7,368 bases of DNA from Candidatus Lindowiibacteriota bacterium. Lineage in GTDB: Bacteria; Lindowbacteria; 2-12-FULL-62-27. The stretch is taken from contig JAHFCY010000082.1 of assembly GCA_023249255.1 (NCBI GenBank), positions 5,238 to 12,605 on the forward strand, given 5' to 3'. Shown here piece by piece: positions 1 through 5,541 of the stretch (its first letter is position 1; every line of letters starts with the position of its first letter). Made by a program: the position numbers and the translations under genes. Under the pieces are notes generated by a model. That model had not been told where the DNA came from and did no database searches. It saw only the letters and a list, made by a program, of their open reading frames with translations.

Positions 1-574
1 AAATTCGAAATCCAAGGAGGACCGCAAGGATGGCGCCGTAGGCAAGCGGGCGCCGGGTGTCGAGTTTCACGAGCCAGAGATAATGAATCACGCCCGCGGC
101 GGCGCTGACGTAAATCAACCGGTGAAGCATCTGCCATCGTTTCCCACCCAGACGCTCAATCCATTTCTGTGTTGAAGTCACGGCGAGAGGAATCAAAACC
201 ACGAAGCCAAGAAATCCCGCTGTGATGAACGGACGCTTGCGCACGTCCGCCAGCATTCCTCCGAAGTCGAAGACCTGATCGAGCCAAATGTAGCGGATGA
301 AGTGAAGTACCGCATAAAAGAAGGCAAAGATACCGAGCATCCTTCGAAAGCGGATCAGGCTGTTCCAGCCGGTGATCCGCCGAAGGGGAGAAATCGCCAG
401 CGTGACGCAAAGGAGCCGGAGGGTCCAGAGACCCGTCGTATTTGTGATTTCGGCAAGCGGGTTGGCGCCGAGCCGGTCCGTGAACGCGGCGCAGGCCAAC
501 CACACCGCAGGCGCAAGGCACGCAAGAAAAACCACGGGTTTAAAAATCCGCCATCGATTCAGTTTGAAATTCAC
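1..574 (-). CDS. msrQ: MsrQ, heme-binding membrane subunit of the MsrPQ methionine sulfoxide reductase (C-terminus off window)
   Basis: MsrQ is the inner-membrane heme b protein that passes electrons from the quinone pool to periplasmic MsrP. The frame begins with GTG at 574, two bases after the msrP stop, and stays open to the left edge (191 codons). There is no ATG near the start and no clear Shine-Dalgarno sequence, so translation is probably coupled to msrP; the in-frame CTG or ATT just upstream are less likely starts. Hydrophobic segments alternate with short loops. Histidines fall at 91 (AVLHFIRY), 151 (QMLHRLIY) and 164 (GVIHYLWL), matching the heme-ligand positions I recall for the E. 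coli protein. Other family landmarks are LGANP near 35-39, ISPLRR at 61-66, RRMLG at 77-81 and TSTQ at 133-136. E. coli MsrQ is about 211 residues, so roughly 15-20 C-terminal residues lie outside the window. The identification is firm. Confidence 0.93.
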   Translation of the reverse strand, partial: MNFKLNRWRIFKPVVFLACLAPAVWLACAAFTDRLGANPLAEITNTTGLWTLRLLCVTLAISPLRRITGWNSLIRFRRMLGIFAFFYAVLHFIRYIWLDQVFDFGGMLADVRKRPFITAGFLGFVVLIPLAVTSTQKWIERLGGKRWQMLHRLIYVSAAAGVIHYLWLVKLDTRRPLAYGAILAVLLGFRI

Positions 575-576
575 AA

Positions 577-1530
577 TCAGAAGTATTTTTTGAGATCCAT
601 GCCTGAGTACATGCTGGCGACGTAGTCGCCGTATCCGTTGAACATGAGTGTTTTTCTGGGGAAAAATTCGCCGAGGCGCCGTTCGCGGGACTGGGTCCAG
701 CGCGGATGGTCGACTTCGGGATTCACATTCGAATAAAATCCATATTCCGACGGATTGGCAACTGACCACGCCGTGCGCGGCTGTTTGTCCGTAAACCGGA
801 TTTTCACGACCGATTTCGCGCCTTTGAATCCGTACTTCCATGGTACGACGAGGCGAAACGGCGCGCCGTTCTGGTTCGGCAGGGATTTGCCGTAGAGGCC
901 CACAGCCATGAGGGTGAGCGGATTCACCGTTTCGTCCATACGCAGGCCCTCCGTGTAGGGCCATTCCAGAAGCGGCCGCTTCTGCTCGAACATCTGATTC
1001 GGATCGTAGAGCGTTTTGAATTCAACAAACTTGGCGGACGGCAGAGGGTCAAGCCGTTTGATGAGAGCGGCCAGCGGAAATCCGAGCCACGGAATCACCA
1101 TCGACCAGGCCTCGACGCAGCGCATGCGATAGATGCGGTCCTCCATCGTGAATCCTTTGATCAGATCGTCCAGCGCGTAGACGGCGGGTTTTTTCACCAG
1201 TCCTTCGACCGACACCGTCCACGGCCTGGGTTTGAAATTTTTCGCGTTGTTGGAAGGATCTTCCTTATCGACGCCAAATTCGTAATAATTGTTGTACGTT
1301 GTCACGTTCTCGTACGGCGTCAATTTTTCGTCCGTGTCGTATTTGCCGCGAAGCCGGGCTGCTTCAGGCGCCGGCGCCGCAAGGGCACTCGCGGGCAGAA
1401 TCGTCGTGACTGCGGCGGCCGCAAGACCCACCGCGACTGTTTTCAGAAATTCGCGCCGGTTGTGGTACAAACCCTCCGGCGTGATCTCCGAAGATGGAAT
1501 ACCCCGCAGATGTGGGCGCCGAATCAACAT
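577..1530 (-). CDS. msrP: MsrP, periplasmic protein-methionine-sulfoxide reductase catalytic subunit
   Basis: MsrP is a molybdopterin enzyme that reduces methionine sulfoxide in periplasmic proteins, using electrons from MsrQ. The 317-residue product starts with a Tat signal: the twin-arginine motif NRREFLK at 24-30, a hydrophobic stretch at about 31-50 and a likely signal-peptidase site near ASALAA (47-52). The sulfite-oxidase-like molybdenum domain follows. Its conserved cysteine, the molybdenum ligand in this family, is C138 in [14 protein letters not shown]. Further landmarks are FKTLYDP (171-177), [11 protein letters not shown] (230-240) and the C-terminal NGYGDYVA (298-305). The length matches the family (E. 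coli about 334). The ATG at 1530 is supported by a strong Shine-Dalgarno sequence, GGGAGGT, seven bases upstream (1538-1544). The gene forms a two-gene operon with msrQ. I see no defects. Confidence 0.96.
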   Translation of the reverse strand: MLIRRPHLRGIPSSEITPEGLYHNRREFLKTVAVGLAAAAVTTILPASALAAPAPEAARLRGKYDTDEKLTPYENVTTYNNYYEFGVDKEDPSNNAKNFKPRPWTVSVEGLVKKPAVYALDDLIKGFTMEDRIYRMRCVEAWSMVIPWLGFPLAALIKRLDPLPSAKFVEFKTLYDPNQMFEQKRPLLEWPYTEGLRMDETVNPLTLMAVGLYGKSLPNQNGAPFRLVVPWKYGFKGAKSVVKIRFTDKQPRTAWSVANPSEYGFYSNVNPEVDHPRWTQSRERRLGEFFPRKTLMFNGYGDYVASMYSGMDLKKYF

Positions 1531-1634
1531 GCCGATGACCTCCCATCCATGCTCTATTCTACCTTATCCATTTCGATTCGGAGGATTTCTGGAGCCGTTT
1601 CTGGGCGGCTCGGAGATGGCCGCGCGGCGCTGGT

Positions 1635-1669
1635 CGCGCGAGTATAGGACCCAGCTGATCCGCGAAGAC
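1635..1669 (-). promoter_or_regulatory. weak candidate promoter and hairpin upstream of msrP
   Basis: On the minus strand, TATACT at 1641-1646 is a good -10 match, but no convincing -35 lies at the right distance. Directly downstream, two CGCGCG blocks (1635-1640 and 1621-1626) separated by eight bases could form a GC-rich hairpin in the leader. A second -10-like hexamer, TAGAAT, lies at 1556-1561, also without a good -35. Some promoter for msrPQ must lie in or beyond 1545-1675, because the upstream neighbour is a gene fragment. Which hexamer is used cannot be told by eye. Confidence 0.2.
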
Positions 1670-1675
1670 CGGCCG

Positions 1676-1771
1676 TTAAACGATCTCCAACAGTTGGCCG
1701 GGCGGGATCAGGCGCACTCCGGGACAGACGGCAGAGGTCTGGGGATGCTTTTCCACGTCGCCTACAACATA
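1676..1771 (-). pseudogene. C-terminal fragment resembling a PIN-type nuclease (toxin), fused to a DUF4143 remnant
   Basis: The final ~31 residues of this frame read YVVGDVEKHP, then CPGVRLIPPGQLLEIV, then a TAA stop. The pattern of an acidic GD, a variable loop, and a final beta-strand with V-R-L-x-P-P-x-Q-L-L resembles the end of PIN-domain toxins of VapC-like modules. No catalytic N-terminal part is present. It continues in frame from a piece of a DUF4143 ATPase, so two unrelated gene fragments have been joined, presumably by deletion. The PIN assignment rests on a short stretch and is moderate at best. There is no start codon of its own and no function is expected. Confidence 0.45.
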
Positions 1772-1942
1772 AAGTGAAAAGGGCAATAATTGAAAGATGG
1801 CCGCGCGTCCGGCCATTGATTCCGTCACGTCTTTCATCAGAGGCGCTTCCTGGGACCCGGTCAACAGCCACTGTCCCTTTTTTGCCGGCGCTCGGTCGAT
1901 CCGGGTGCGGATATAATTCAGGATTTCCGGCGTGTTCTGGTT
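1772..1942 (-). pseudogene. internal fragment of a DUF4143-type AAA ATPase
   Basis: The frame reads QNTPEILNYIRTRIDR, then KKGQWLLTGSQEAPLMK, then ESMAGRAAIFQLLPFS. This is the characteristic segment after the Walker B region in ATPases that carry a C-terminal DUF4143 domain: sensor-like LTGSQ, then SMAGRA, then LLPFSL. The Walker A N-terminus and the whole DUF4143 C-terminus are missing. Upstream, similarity stops near 1942 and the frame hits a stop. Downstream it runs straight into a PIN-like tail at about 1771. The ~57 residues have no internal stop, so the deletion may be fairly recent. The next 134 bases (1943-2076) hold nothing I recognise. Confidence 0.8.
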
Positions 1943-2076
1943 ATATCAGAAATTACGAAAACGGATCTACAGCGGGAACGATGGGAGGCGGGATTATGCA
2001 ATGATTTGCGCCGTCCGGCGGGTCCGCCGCTCCTACACCATCCATGCTGCTCGCGGCATTCCCTCCATCCGGTCGG

Positions 2077-2122
2077 TCAGAACAACGGATTGCGGTCGCG
2101 GATCTCCTGGAGGAGCCACTGG
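2077..2122 (-). repeat. tail repeat copy A: last codons of the right-edge gene
   Basis: Read on the minus strand, this encodes QWLLQEIRDRNPLF followed by TGA, the same C-terminus as the gene ending at 6409. Bases 2081-2122 match 6413-6454 at 41 of 42 positions, including silent positions. Similarity ends at the stop codon on the low side (stop TGA here, TAG in the parent) and just before the tryptophan/glutamine codons on the high side, after which the frame reads unrelated codons (SDIKQATSKD) and soon meets a stop. It lies between the DUF4143/PIN debris and the XRE gene. Confidence 0.85.
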
Positions 2123-2140
2123 TCTTTGGATGTTGCCTGC

Positions 2141-2168
2141 TTGATGTCCGATTGGATTTAGGTAGGGT
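2141..2168 (+). promoter_or_regulatory. possible promoter for the XRE regulator
   Basis: TTGATG (2141-2146) and TAGGGT (2163-2168) are separated by 16 bases, a plausible but imperfect sigma-70 pair. Transcription would begin near 2175, only about two bases before the ATG at 2177, giving an almost leaderless mRNA. A competing reading is that GGTAGGG (2161-2167) acts as a Shine-Dalgarno sequence nine bases before the ATG, which would require a promoter further upstream. Both cannot be used at once. Confidence 0.25.
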
Positions 2169-2176
2169 TCACCCTT

Positions 2177-2572
2177 ATGAGAAAAAGTGGGTTTGGCCGA
2201 GACAGCTCGGTTCGGCAATTGAAACAACTGGGAGAACAGATCCGGCGGATGCGCAAGGGAACGGGCGCGACACAGGCGGATGTGGCCAGCCGGGCTGGGC
2301 TGGATAATCGGTATTATTCGAGGATCGAGCGGGGTGAAATCAACGTGACTTATTTGACGATGATGGCCATCACCCGCGCCTTTCGACTCTGTCCCGGAAC
2401 ACTTTTCCTGCATGGCTCGAAAGCGGAGAACGTCAAGGCCGATGTGTGCATCCTCACCTCCCAGATGAATGCGGACAACAATCGGAAAGGACTCGCTCAA
2501 ACCGCAAAATTCGTGAAACATGTGCTGGGCATATATCCGAAACTTGCCGGAGGCGCCGTGAAGCGGGGTTAG
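2177..2572 (+). CDS. XRE-family helix-turn-helix regulator
   Basis: This 131-residue protein has a Cro/C1-type DNA-binding domain at about 18-72. LGEQIRRMRKGTG starts helix 1, ATQADVASRAGL (31-42) forms helix 2 and the turn, and DNRYYSRIERGEINV (43-57) carries the recognition helix with the family's IERGE signature. The C-terminal ~55 residues (SQMNADNN and a helical AQTAKFVKHVLGIYPKLA) match no domain I know and may serve in dimerisation or partner binding. The ATG at 2177 follows GGTAGGG with nine-base spacing. It is the only confident gene on the plus strand and has no adjacent toxin gene. It could be an orphan antitoxin or a regulator left from a larger module; its target is unknown. It is framed by tail repeats A and B. 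Confidence 0.88.
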   Translation: MRKSGFGRDSSVRQLKQLGEQIRRMRKGTGATQADVASRAGLDNRYYSRIERGEINVTYLTMMAITRAFRLCPGTLFLHGSKAENVKADVCILTSQMNADNNRKGLAQTAKFVKHVLGIYPKLAGGAVKRG

Positions 2573-2620
2573 CCCGGCAGGCCGATCTCAAGGTCCGGCA
2601 GTCGATCGCTGGTGCCTTTC

Positions 2621-2880
2621 CTAAAACAACGGATTACGTTCGCGGATCTCCTGCAACAGCCATTGGTCGTTCAATTTTTCGAGCCGGAACAGCGCCGTGC
2701 CTTGCGCCGTCTCCTCGGCGCCCGTCGCGGCGATGCGCCATCGGCGCTGCCAGGTGAATGAGACTTCAACGATGTTCGTGTCGCCCGGAATGAATGAGCC
2801 CAACCACACGCCATCGTACTTGATGTTGTCCACCGCGGCGAGTTGATCTTGCACGCTGCGCAGGACATTCTCGCGGTTGC
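2621..2880 (-). pseudogene. tail repeat copy B: 3' fragment of a paralogue of the right-edge gene
   Basis: Minus-strand translation gives GNRENVLRSVQDQLAAVD through to QWLLQEIRERNPLF and a TAG stop. Against the gene at 6409-7368, the last 78 residues show eight substitutions and one missing codon, with no stops or frameshifts. The changes are mostly conservative (V/I, V/L, S/T, D/E). Similarity breaks off abruptly at 2880, inside the GNREN codons, and the frame upstream is unrelated and stops within about ten codons. This is the C-terminal NTF2-like domain without its N-terminal part. No start codon or ribosome-binding site supports expression. It lies convergently to, and 48 bases beyond, the XRE gene. 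Confidence 0.88.
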
Positions 2881-3084
2881 CATATAAAAAGAGACATCCA
2901 AGTCTTTTATGTTAAAGGCAAGGAATTCGGCACACTGCCAATTCGCCGGACCTCAAAGCCGGGGTTGAGGAATAAATGCAGGAGAGACTGGGCCAAATCC
3001 TAAAGCCGGCCAACTACCGAATGCGTCCCCTGTCATACTTTCCGAAAATCATTGGAATGAAACACCAGCCCATGTCCCTATTGA
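2881..3084. other. non-coding spacer with small hairpins and a possible REP-like motif
   Basis: No gene is supported here. Two compact inverted repeats are visible. GGCA (2929-2932) pairs with TGCC (2936-2939), flanked by AATT on both sides. CCTCAA (2951-2956) pairs with TTGAGG (2965-2970) across eight bases. Neither has a T-run, so they are not terminators. Further right, AATGCGTCCCCTGTCATA (about 3020-3037) resembles short sequences I associate loosely with REP/RAYT-type elements in environmental genomes; that is an impression, not a match. The stretch separates tail copy B from the DUF5615 stop. Confidence 0.35.
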
Positions 3085-3414
3085 TTATGGCCAATCGTCC
3101 CCGCTTTGATATTTTTGGAAATCCGATTCAATAAACGCTTCGATGAACGCCGGGATGAATTTTTCCGCATCTTGCTGAGGTATTGAGACTCTGAGGACTT
3201 TGACGTTGACGGCTGTTTTCATTTGGCGAACGTTATGGGCGAAGCCCGCGTCTTTGGTGAAACAGACGTCATATGATTTTGCCACTTCTCGATAGAGCAT
3301 TCCATTTTTGATCCCTTTTAAACGCAATCGATTGATGGAAGTCACTTCGTGACCGAGCTTGCGCAGTTCCGGCACCAGTGATTCCGGAAGGTTTTCGTCG
3401 AGGAGAATCTTCAC
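3085..3414 (-). CDS. DUF5615 PIN-like nuclease (probable toxin)
   Basis: This is a 109-residue DUF5615 protein, a small PIN-like fold paired with DUF433 antitoxins and presumed to cut RNA. It starts VKILLDENLPESLVPELRKL, where the ILLDENLP signature carries the first acidic residue, and continues with GHEV, the middle element CFTKDAGFAHNV with its conserved aspartate, and a C-terminal helical tail. The start is the GTG at 3414, which overlaps the upstream antitoxin stop as GTGA (3411-3414), typical of translational coupling. An ATG-started frame extends to 3612 but overlaps the antitoxin gene and lacks family similarity there. Length is normal and key acidic residues are present, so it is probably functional. 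Confidence 0.88.
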   Translation of the reverse strand: MKILLDENLPESLVPELRKLGHEVTSINRLRLKGIKNGMLYREVAKSYDVCFTKDAGFAHNVRQMKTAVNVKVLRVSIPQQDAEKFIPAFIEAFIESDFQKYQSGDDWP

Positions 3415-3626
3415 ACGGAGGCGAGGATGCCGGAGTGCGCCAACTCGTGGAGCGTCCCTCGGATGGATTCTGCGGTAAGGCTGGGATATTCCTTTACAAT
3501 TTCCCGAACAGACATGCCGGATGCCATCAGTTCGAGCAGTAATGAAACGGAGATGCGTGTACTCCGAACTCTCGGTTCTCCGCCCAAATGATCTTTGTCG
3601 GCCACAATCCACTTCGTCTTTTTCAC
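3411..3626 (-). CDS. DUF433 antitoxin
   Basis: This 71-residue DUF433 protein is the usual partner of DUF5615 toxins. The family signature is present: WIVADKDHLGGEPRVRSTRI (6-25), SVSLLLELMASGMSVREI (26-43) and YPSLTAESIRGTLHELA (46-62). That gives an N-terminal strand plus a helix-turn-helix-like region expected to bind both toxin and its own promoter. The start is GTG at 3626. There is no good Shine-Dalgarno sequence, and the promoter places transcription start about three bases upstream, so the mRNA is probably leaderless. The gene is first in a two-gene operon, overlapping its toxin by four bases. Function is inferred from the family. Confidence 0.9.
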   Translation of the reverse strand: MKKTKWIVADKDHLGGEPRVRSTRISVSLLLELMASGMSVREIVKEYPSLTAESIRGTLHELAHSGILASV

Positions 3627-3635
3627 TGTGCCTAA

Positions 3636-3664
3636 ACTTTACACCGGCATTTTGCGCGTGTCAA
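3636..3664 (-). promoter_or_regulatory. sigma-70-type promoter of the DUF433/DUF5615 operon
   Basis: On the minus strand a perfect -35, TTGACA (3659-3664), is followed by exactly 17 bases and TAAAGT (3636-3641) as the -10. The expected start of transcription is near 3629, three bases before the GTG at 3626, so the leader is almost absent. This is the best consensus promoter I see in the window. Confidence 0.7.
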
Positions 3665-3694
3665 ATACAGGATTTAGAGTTTGTGGAATTTGAA

Positions 3695-3722
3695 TCAAAA
3701 CAACGGATTGCGGTCGCGGATC
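3695..3722 (-). repeat. tail repeat copy C: 28-bp remnant of the right-edge gene's 3' end
   Basis: Bases 3697-3722 are identical to 6411-6436 at all 26 positions, encoding the last residues (I)RDRNPLF, followed here by a TGA stop. The copy begins at a GATC, only five bases after the stop codon of the AbiEii gene. Similarity is lost at the stop codon on the other side, as in copies A, B and the parent. It separates the AbiE module from the DUF433 promoter. Confidence 0.85.
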
Positions 3723-3727
3723 AACCA

Positions 3728-4441
3728 TTAAAGCCGGTTCAACTCCATCGAGAGGGCTTGGGGCAGGTTGGCGATGGTTTTATGGTGGCTGACGGGGAGG
3801 AAGATTTTCAATTCGCGTTGAAGGGTCCCGGCATCCAGATGCTTGACGACGTCGATCAATTTCTTCTTATGGGGTATGACGGCTTCCATCCCCAGCCGCT
3901 GCCGGATGACAAAGTAGAGATCAAAAAAATCACGGGCTTTCTTTCGAGAAAACAGAGCTTCGATTTTTTCTTTGACTAATTCTCCGGCCGGCAATGACAG
4001 GCACTGATAGGCCGGATAAAGGGGCGTGGCCACCAAAACCGGTTCTGTACGCGCCTTCGAGCGCAAAGACACGTTCAGTTCCAGTTGGACGCGGTCACCG
4101 TGGATCTGACATGAATACAGCGCCAGGCATCCTCCGGATGTCGGTTTGGATTCCAGAGTCTCCAAGGGCAGAGCCTCTTCTCGTACCAACTCCCCCGCCC
4201 GCTTTAAAAGTTTTTGCAGATGAAAAATTTTCAATCCGCCCGTAAAATCGAGATCCTCGGAAAAACGGGGACTGCCGTAAAGAAGACGCAAAGCCGTGCC
4301 GCCCTTGAAGGCCAGCGCGTCGGATTCGGGGAGCCGGTATAGGCAGGACAAAAATACATGCTGGACATACTCCCGGGACACATTGACGGGATGGGTCTGC
4401 CATTTGGTGGCAAGCGTTTTTAGAGATTCAAGCGATAACAT
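3728..4441 (-). CDS. AbiEii/AbiGii-family nucleotidyltransferase toxin
   Basis: This 237-residue member of the AbiEii/AbiGii family is the toxin half of type IV toxin-antitoxin modules. It belongs to the polymerase-beta-like nucleotidyltransferase superfamily; AbiE systems give phage resistance by abortive infection. Motif I is FKGGTALRLLYGSPRFSEDL (45-64), with the GG-T and the paired acidic residues of SEDLDF (D63, D65). The second conserved block, ELVKEKIEALFSRKKARDFF (154-173), then DLYFV, supplies the catalytic lysine/arginine region. All key residues are visible, so it is probably active. The ATG at 4441 overlaps the upstream antitoxin by 14 bases, and expression is likely coupled. The TAA at 3728 lies five bases before tail copy C. 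Transferase substrate cannot be told from sequence. Confidence 0.92.
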   Translation of the reverse strand: MLSLESLKTLATKWQTHPVNVSREYVQHVFLSCLYRLPESDALAFKGGTALRLLYGSPRFSEDLDFTGGLKIFHLQKLLKRAGELVREEALPLETLESKPTSGGCLALYSCQIHGDRVQLELNVSLRSKARTEPVLVATPLYPAYQCLSLPAGELVKEKIEALFSRKKARDFFDLYFVIRQRLGMEAVIPHKKKLIDVVKHLDAGTLQRELKIFLPVSHHKTIANLPQALSMELNRL

Positions 4442-5021
4442 CGCGAATCCATGTGACGAATGTGTCCCGGCCGAAAGTTTTCGCGTATTGAACGATCTTG
4501 GATTTCCGAACCCGGGACCACCGGATTCTCTCGAGGAGCGATTTCTTTTTGAGATGAACGAAGTACAAGTAATCCACCAGCGCCTTTTCCGGTTCCGCCA
4601 CGAGAACTGTCCGGCCGTCGACCGGCAATGGCCGATACCCCGTAAAAGCCGAGGATTTTATTTTTTGATAAGTGAAGAGTCGATCCATCGATTGAAATGT
4701 CCGTGTGGTTTTGGGCGAAACCGACGTGACGGCATAGACCGTTTCTGGGATCAACCCGTAATGAGCGAGGGCCGATTCAAGGGAGATATAGGATGGCAGA
4801 AGGAGTCTGTTCGCCAGATGCCAGGGGTGAGGGAGAGTTTGGCGCAGGCAATAGAGCCCGCGGTTGTCTTTGAGACGAAGAACCCATCCTCTTTTGACAT
4901 AGCGAATCAGCAGTAATTTCGATGACGCCGCAGTCAACCCCGCGGCGCGCCGGAATTCGCGGGACGAAAAAATCGTCATCCCCTGTTTTTTGAGATCGAT
5001 CTCAATCTGGAATAGTTTCAT
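4428..5021 (-). CDS. AbiEi-family antitoxin / transcriptional repressor
   Basis: This 197-residue AbiEi-type protein is the cognate antitoxin of the downstream nucleotidyltransferase; family members also repress their own promoter. The N-terminal winged-helix part reads FSSREFRRAAGLTAASSKLL (18-37), then YVKRGWVLRLKDNRGLYCL (41-59). The diagnostic middle block is YISLESALAHYGLIPE (78-93), then VTSVSPKTTRTF. Later AEPEKALVDYLYF (142-154) is typical of the C-terminal domain. The ATG at 5021 lacks a Shine-Dalgarno sequence but sits about seven bases from a predicted transcription start; M15, preceded by CAGGGG, is a less likely alternative start. It overlaps the toxin gene by 14 bases. Length is normal and there are no defects. 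Confidence 0.92.
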   Translation of the reverse strand: MKLFQIEIDLKKQGMTIFSSREFRRAAGLTAASSKLLLIRYVKRGWVLRLKDNRGLYCLRQTLPHPWHLANRLLLPSYISLESALAHYGLIPETVYAVTSVSPKTTRTFQSMDRLFTYQKIKSSAFTGYRPLPVDGRTVLVAEPEKALVDYLYFVHLKKKSLLERIRWSRVRKSKIVQYAKTFGRDTFVTWIRDVIA

Positions 5022-5023
5022 TG

Positions 5024-5063
5024 AAGTATTGTTTATGATACTTGAAATAAATCATAAAATCAA
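5024..5063 (-). promoter_or_regulatory. AbiE operon promoter with nested inverted repeats (probable AbiEi operator)
   Basis: On the minus strand TTGATT (5058-5063), 17 bases and TATCAT (5035-5040) form a promoter whose transcript would start near 5028, seven bases before the ATG. A perfect 8-bp inverted repeat, TTTATGAT (5032-5039) with ATCATAAA (5051-5058), spans the spacer and touches both hexamers. A second 6-bp repeat, AAGTAT (5024-5029) with ATACTT (5038-5043), overlaps the -10 and start. AbiEi proteins are known to repress through promoter inverted repeats, so these are good operator candidates. Confidence 0.65.
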
Positions 5064-5127
5064 GACAAAGATGAGGAACGGCGCTGCAACTGTGCCACAG
5101 AATATCCTATGACTTGGAATTTTTCAC

Positions 5128-5159
5128 AAAACGGGCGTTCTGACACACATCAGCGCCCG
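5128..5159 (-). terminator. rho-independent terminator after the 5172-5466 fragment
   Basis: On the minus strand CGGGCG plus CTGA (5150-5159) pairs with TCAG plus CGCCCG (5132-5143, with a two-base bulge) around a six-base loop, followed by TTTT. It starts 12 bases after the stop at 5172 and lies upstream of the AbiE promoter, so it would insulate that module from readthrough. Confidence 0.7.
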
Positions 5160-5171
5160 CCGACATTAGAA

Positions 5172-5466
5172 TCAGCGCGTGCCGTGGCCTGGGGGGATGA
5201 CGTTGGGGGCGGCGCCGGGGGCGGTGAATCCGAAGTTGGCGATGAAGATCTTTTTGTCGAGGTCCTCGCGGATGAGCCATCGGCCGTCGACGTTTCGGAG
5301 ATCCAGCCGGACCGTGTCGTTGACGCTTCGGGCGCCGTAGGTCGTGTGGTAGAGTTTCCACGTCCACGAGAAACTTAACGTGACGCGTTTGCCCGGGACG
5401 ATGATGTCCACCGATTCCGTGCTCCAGCGCGCGAACGTCGTGCTGACCTTGTTGAAGATAAGCCCA
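5172..5466 (-). pseudogene. C-terminal gene fragment distantly related to the right-edge gene's NTF2-like domain
   Basis: The open frame runs from a TAG near 5488 to the TGA at 5172 and reads VDIIVPGKRVTLSFSWTWKL, then VRLDLRNVDGRWLIREDLDK, then a tail ending PNVIPPGHGTR. It aligns in pattern with the C-terminus of the gene at 6409: VPG, V-x-V/L-SF-x-W, then R-L-x-x-L/V-N/D-G-x-WL-x-x-E. This suggests the same NTF2-like fold at much lower identity. The true 3' end and terminator are present, but the N-terminal part is missing and no start codon has a ribosome-binding site. The most economical reading is the leftover tail of a second surface-type gene. A short stand-alone protein from the GTG at 5411 cannot be excluded. 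The relationship is judged by eye. Confidence 0.5.
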
Positions 5467-5541
5467 GGGGAAATGGGGACGGTTCTAATTTATAGCAATC
5501 AAATTCAGGGAGTTGAACGTGGTTTTTTCGATGGAAACTTT
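5467..5541. other. short non-coding junction with a possible REP/RAYT-like motif
   Basis: No gene is supported. On the minus strand the text AGAACCGTCCCCATTTCCCC (about 5466-5485) resembles short repeats I associate with RAYT-type elements in environmental genomes. It sits exactly where the fragment at 5172-5466 loses its coding look, so it may mark a recombination point. This is an impression only. Confidence 0.25.

Noticed and set aside
156-521. Minus-strand 121-codon frame near the left edge
   Set aside because: It is out of frame with MsrQ, which runs through the same strand from a GTG start and has all three family histidines.
2033-2521. Minus-strand open frame of 162 codons opposite the XRE gene
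   Set aside because: It is the antisense of a convincing XRE protein and shows no domain signature.
2951-2970. Hairpin considered as a terminator
   Set aside because: The stem is short and there is no T-run on either strand after it.
3415-3612. N-terminal extension of the DUF5615 frame up to an ATG at 3612
   Set aside because: The extension overlaps the DUF433 gene in another frame and has no family similarity; the GTG at 3414 gives the normal length and a standard GTGA coupling overlap.
2077-3722. Tail repeats considered as integron attC sites
   Set aside because: The repeats lack the paired inverted-repeat structure of attC, the GTTGTTT end does not fit the GTTRRRY core, the copies are of very different lengths, and they plainly encode the end of a protein gene. 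No integrase is present.
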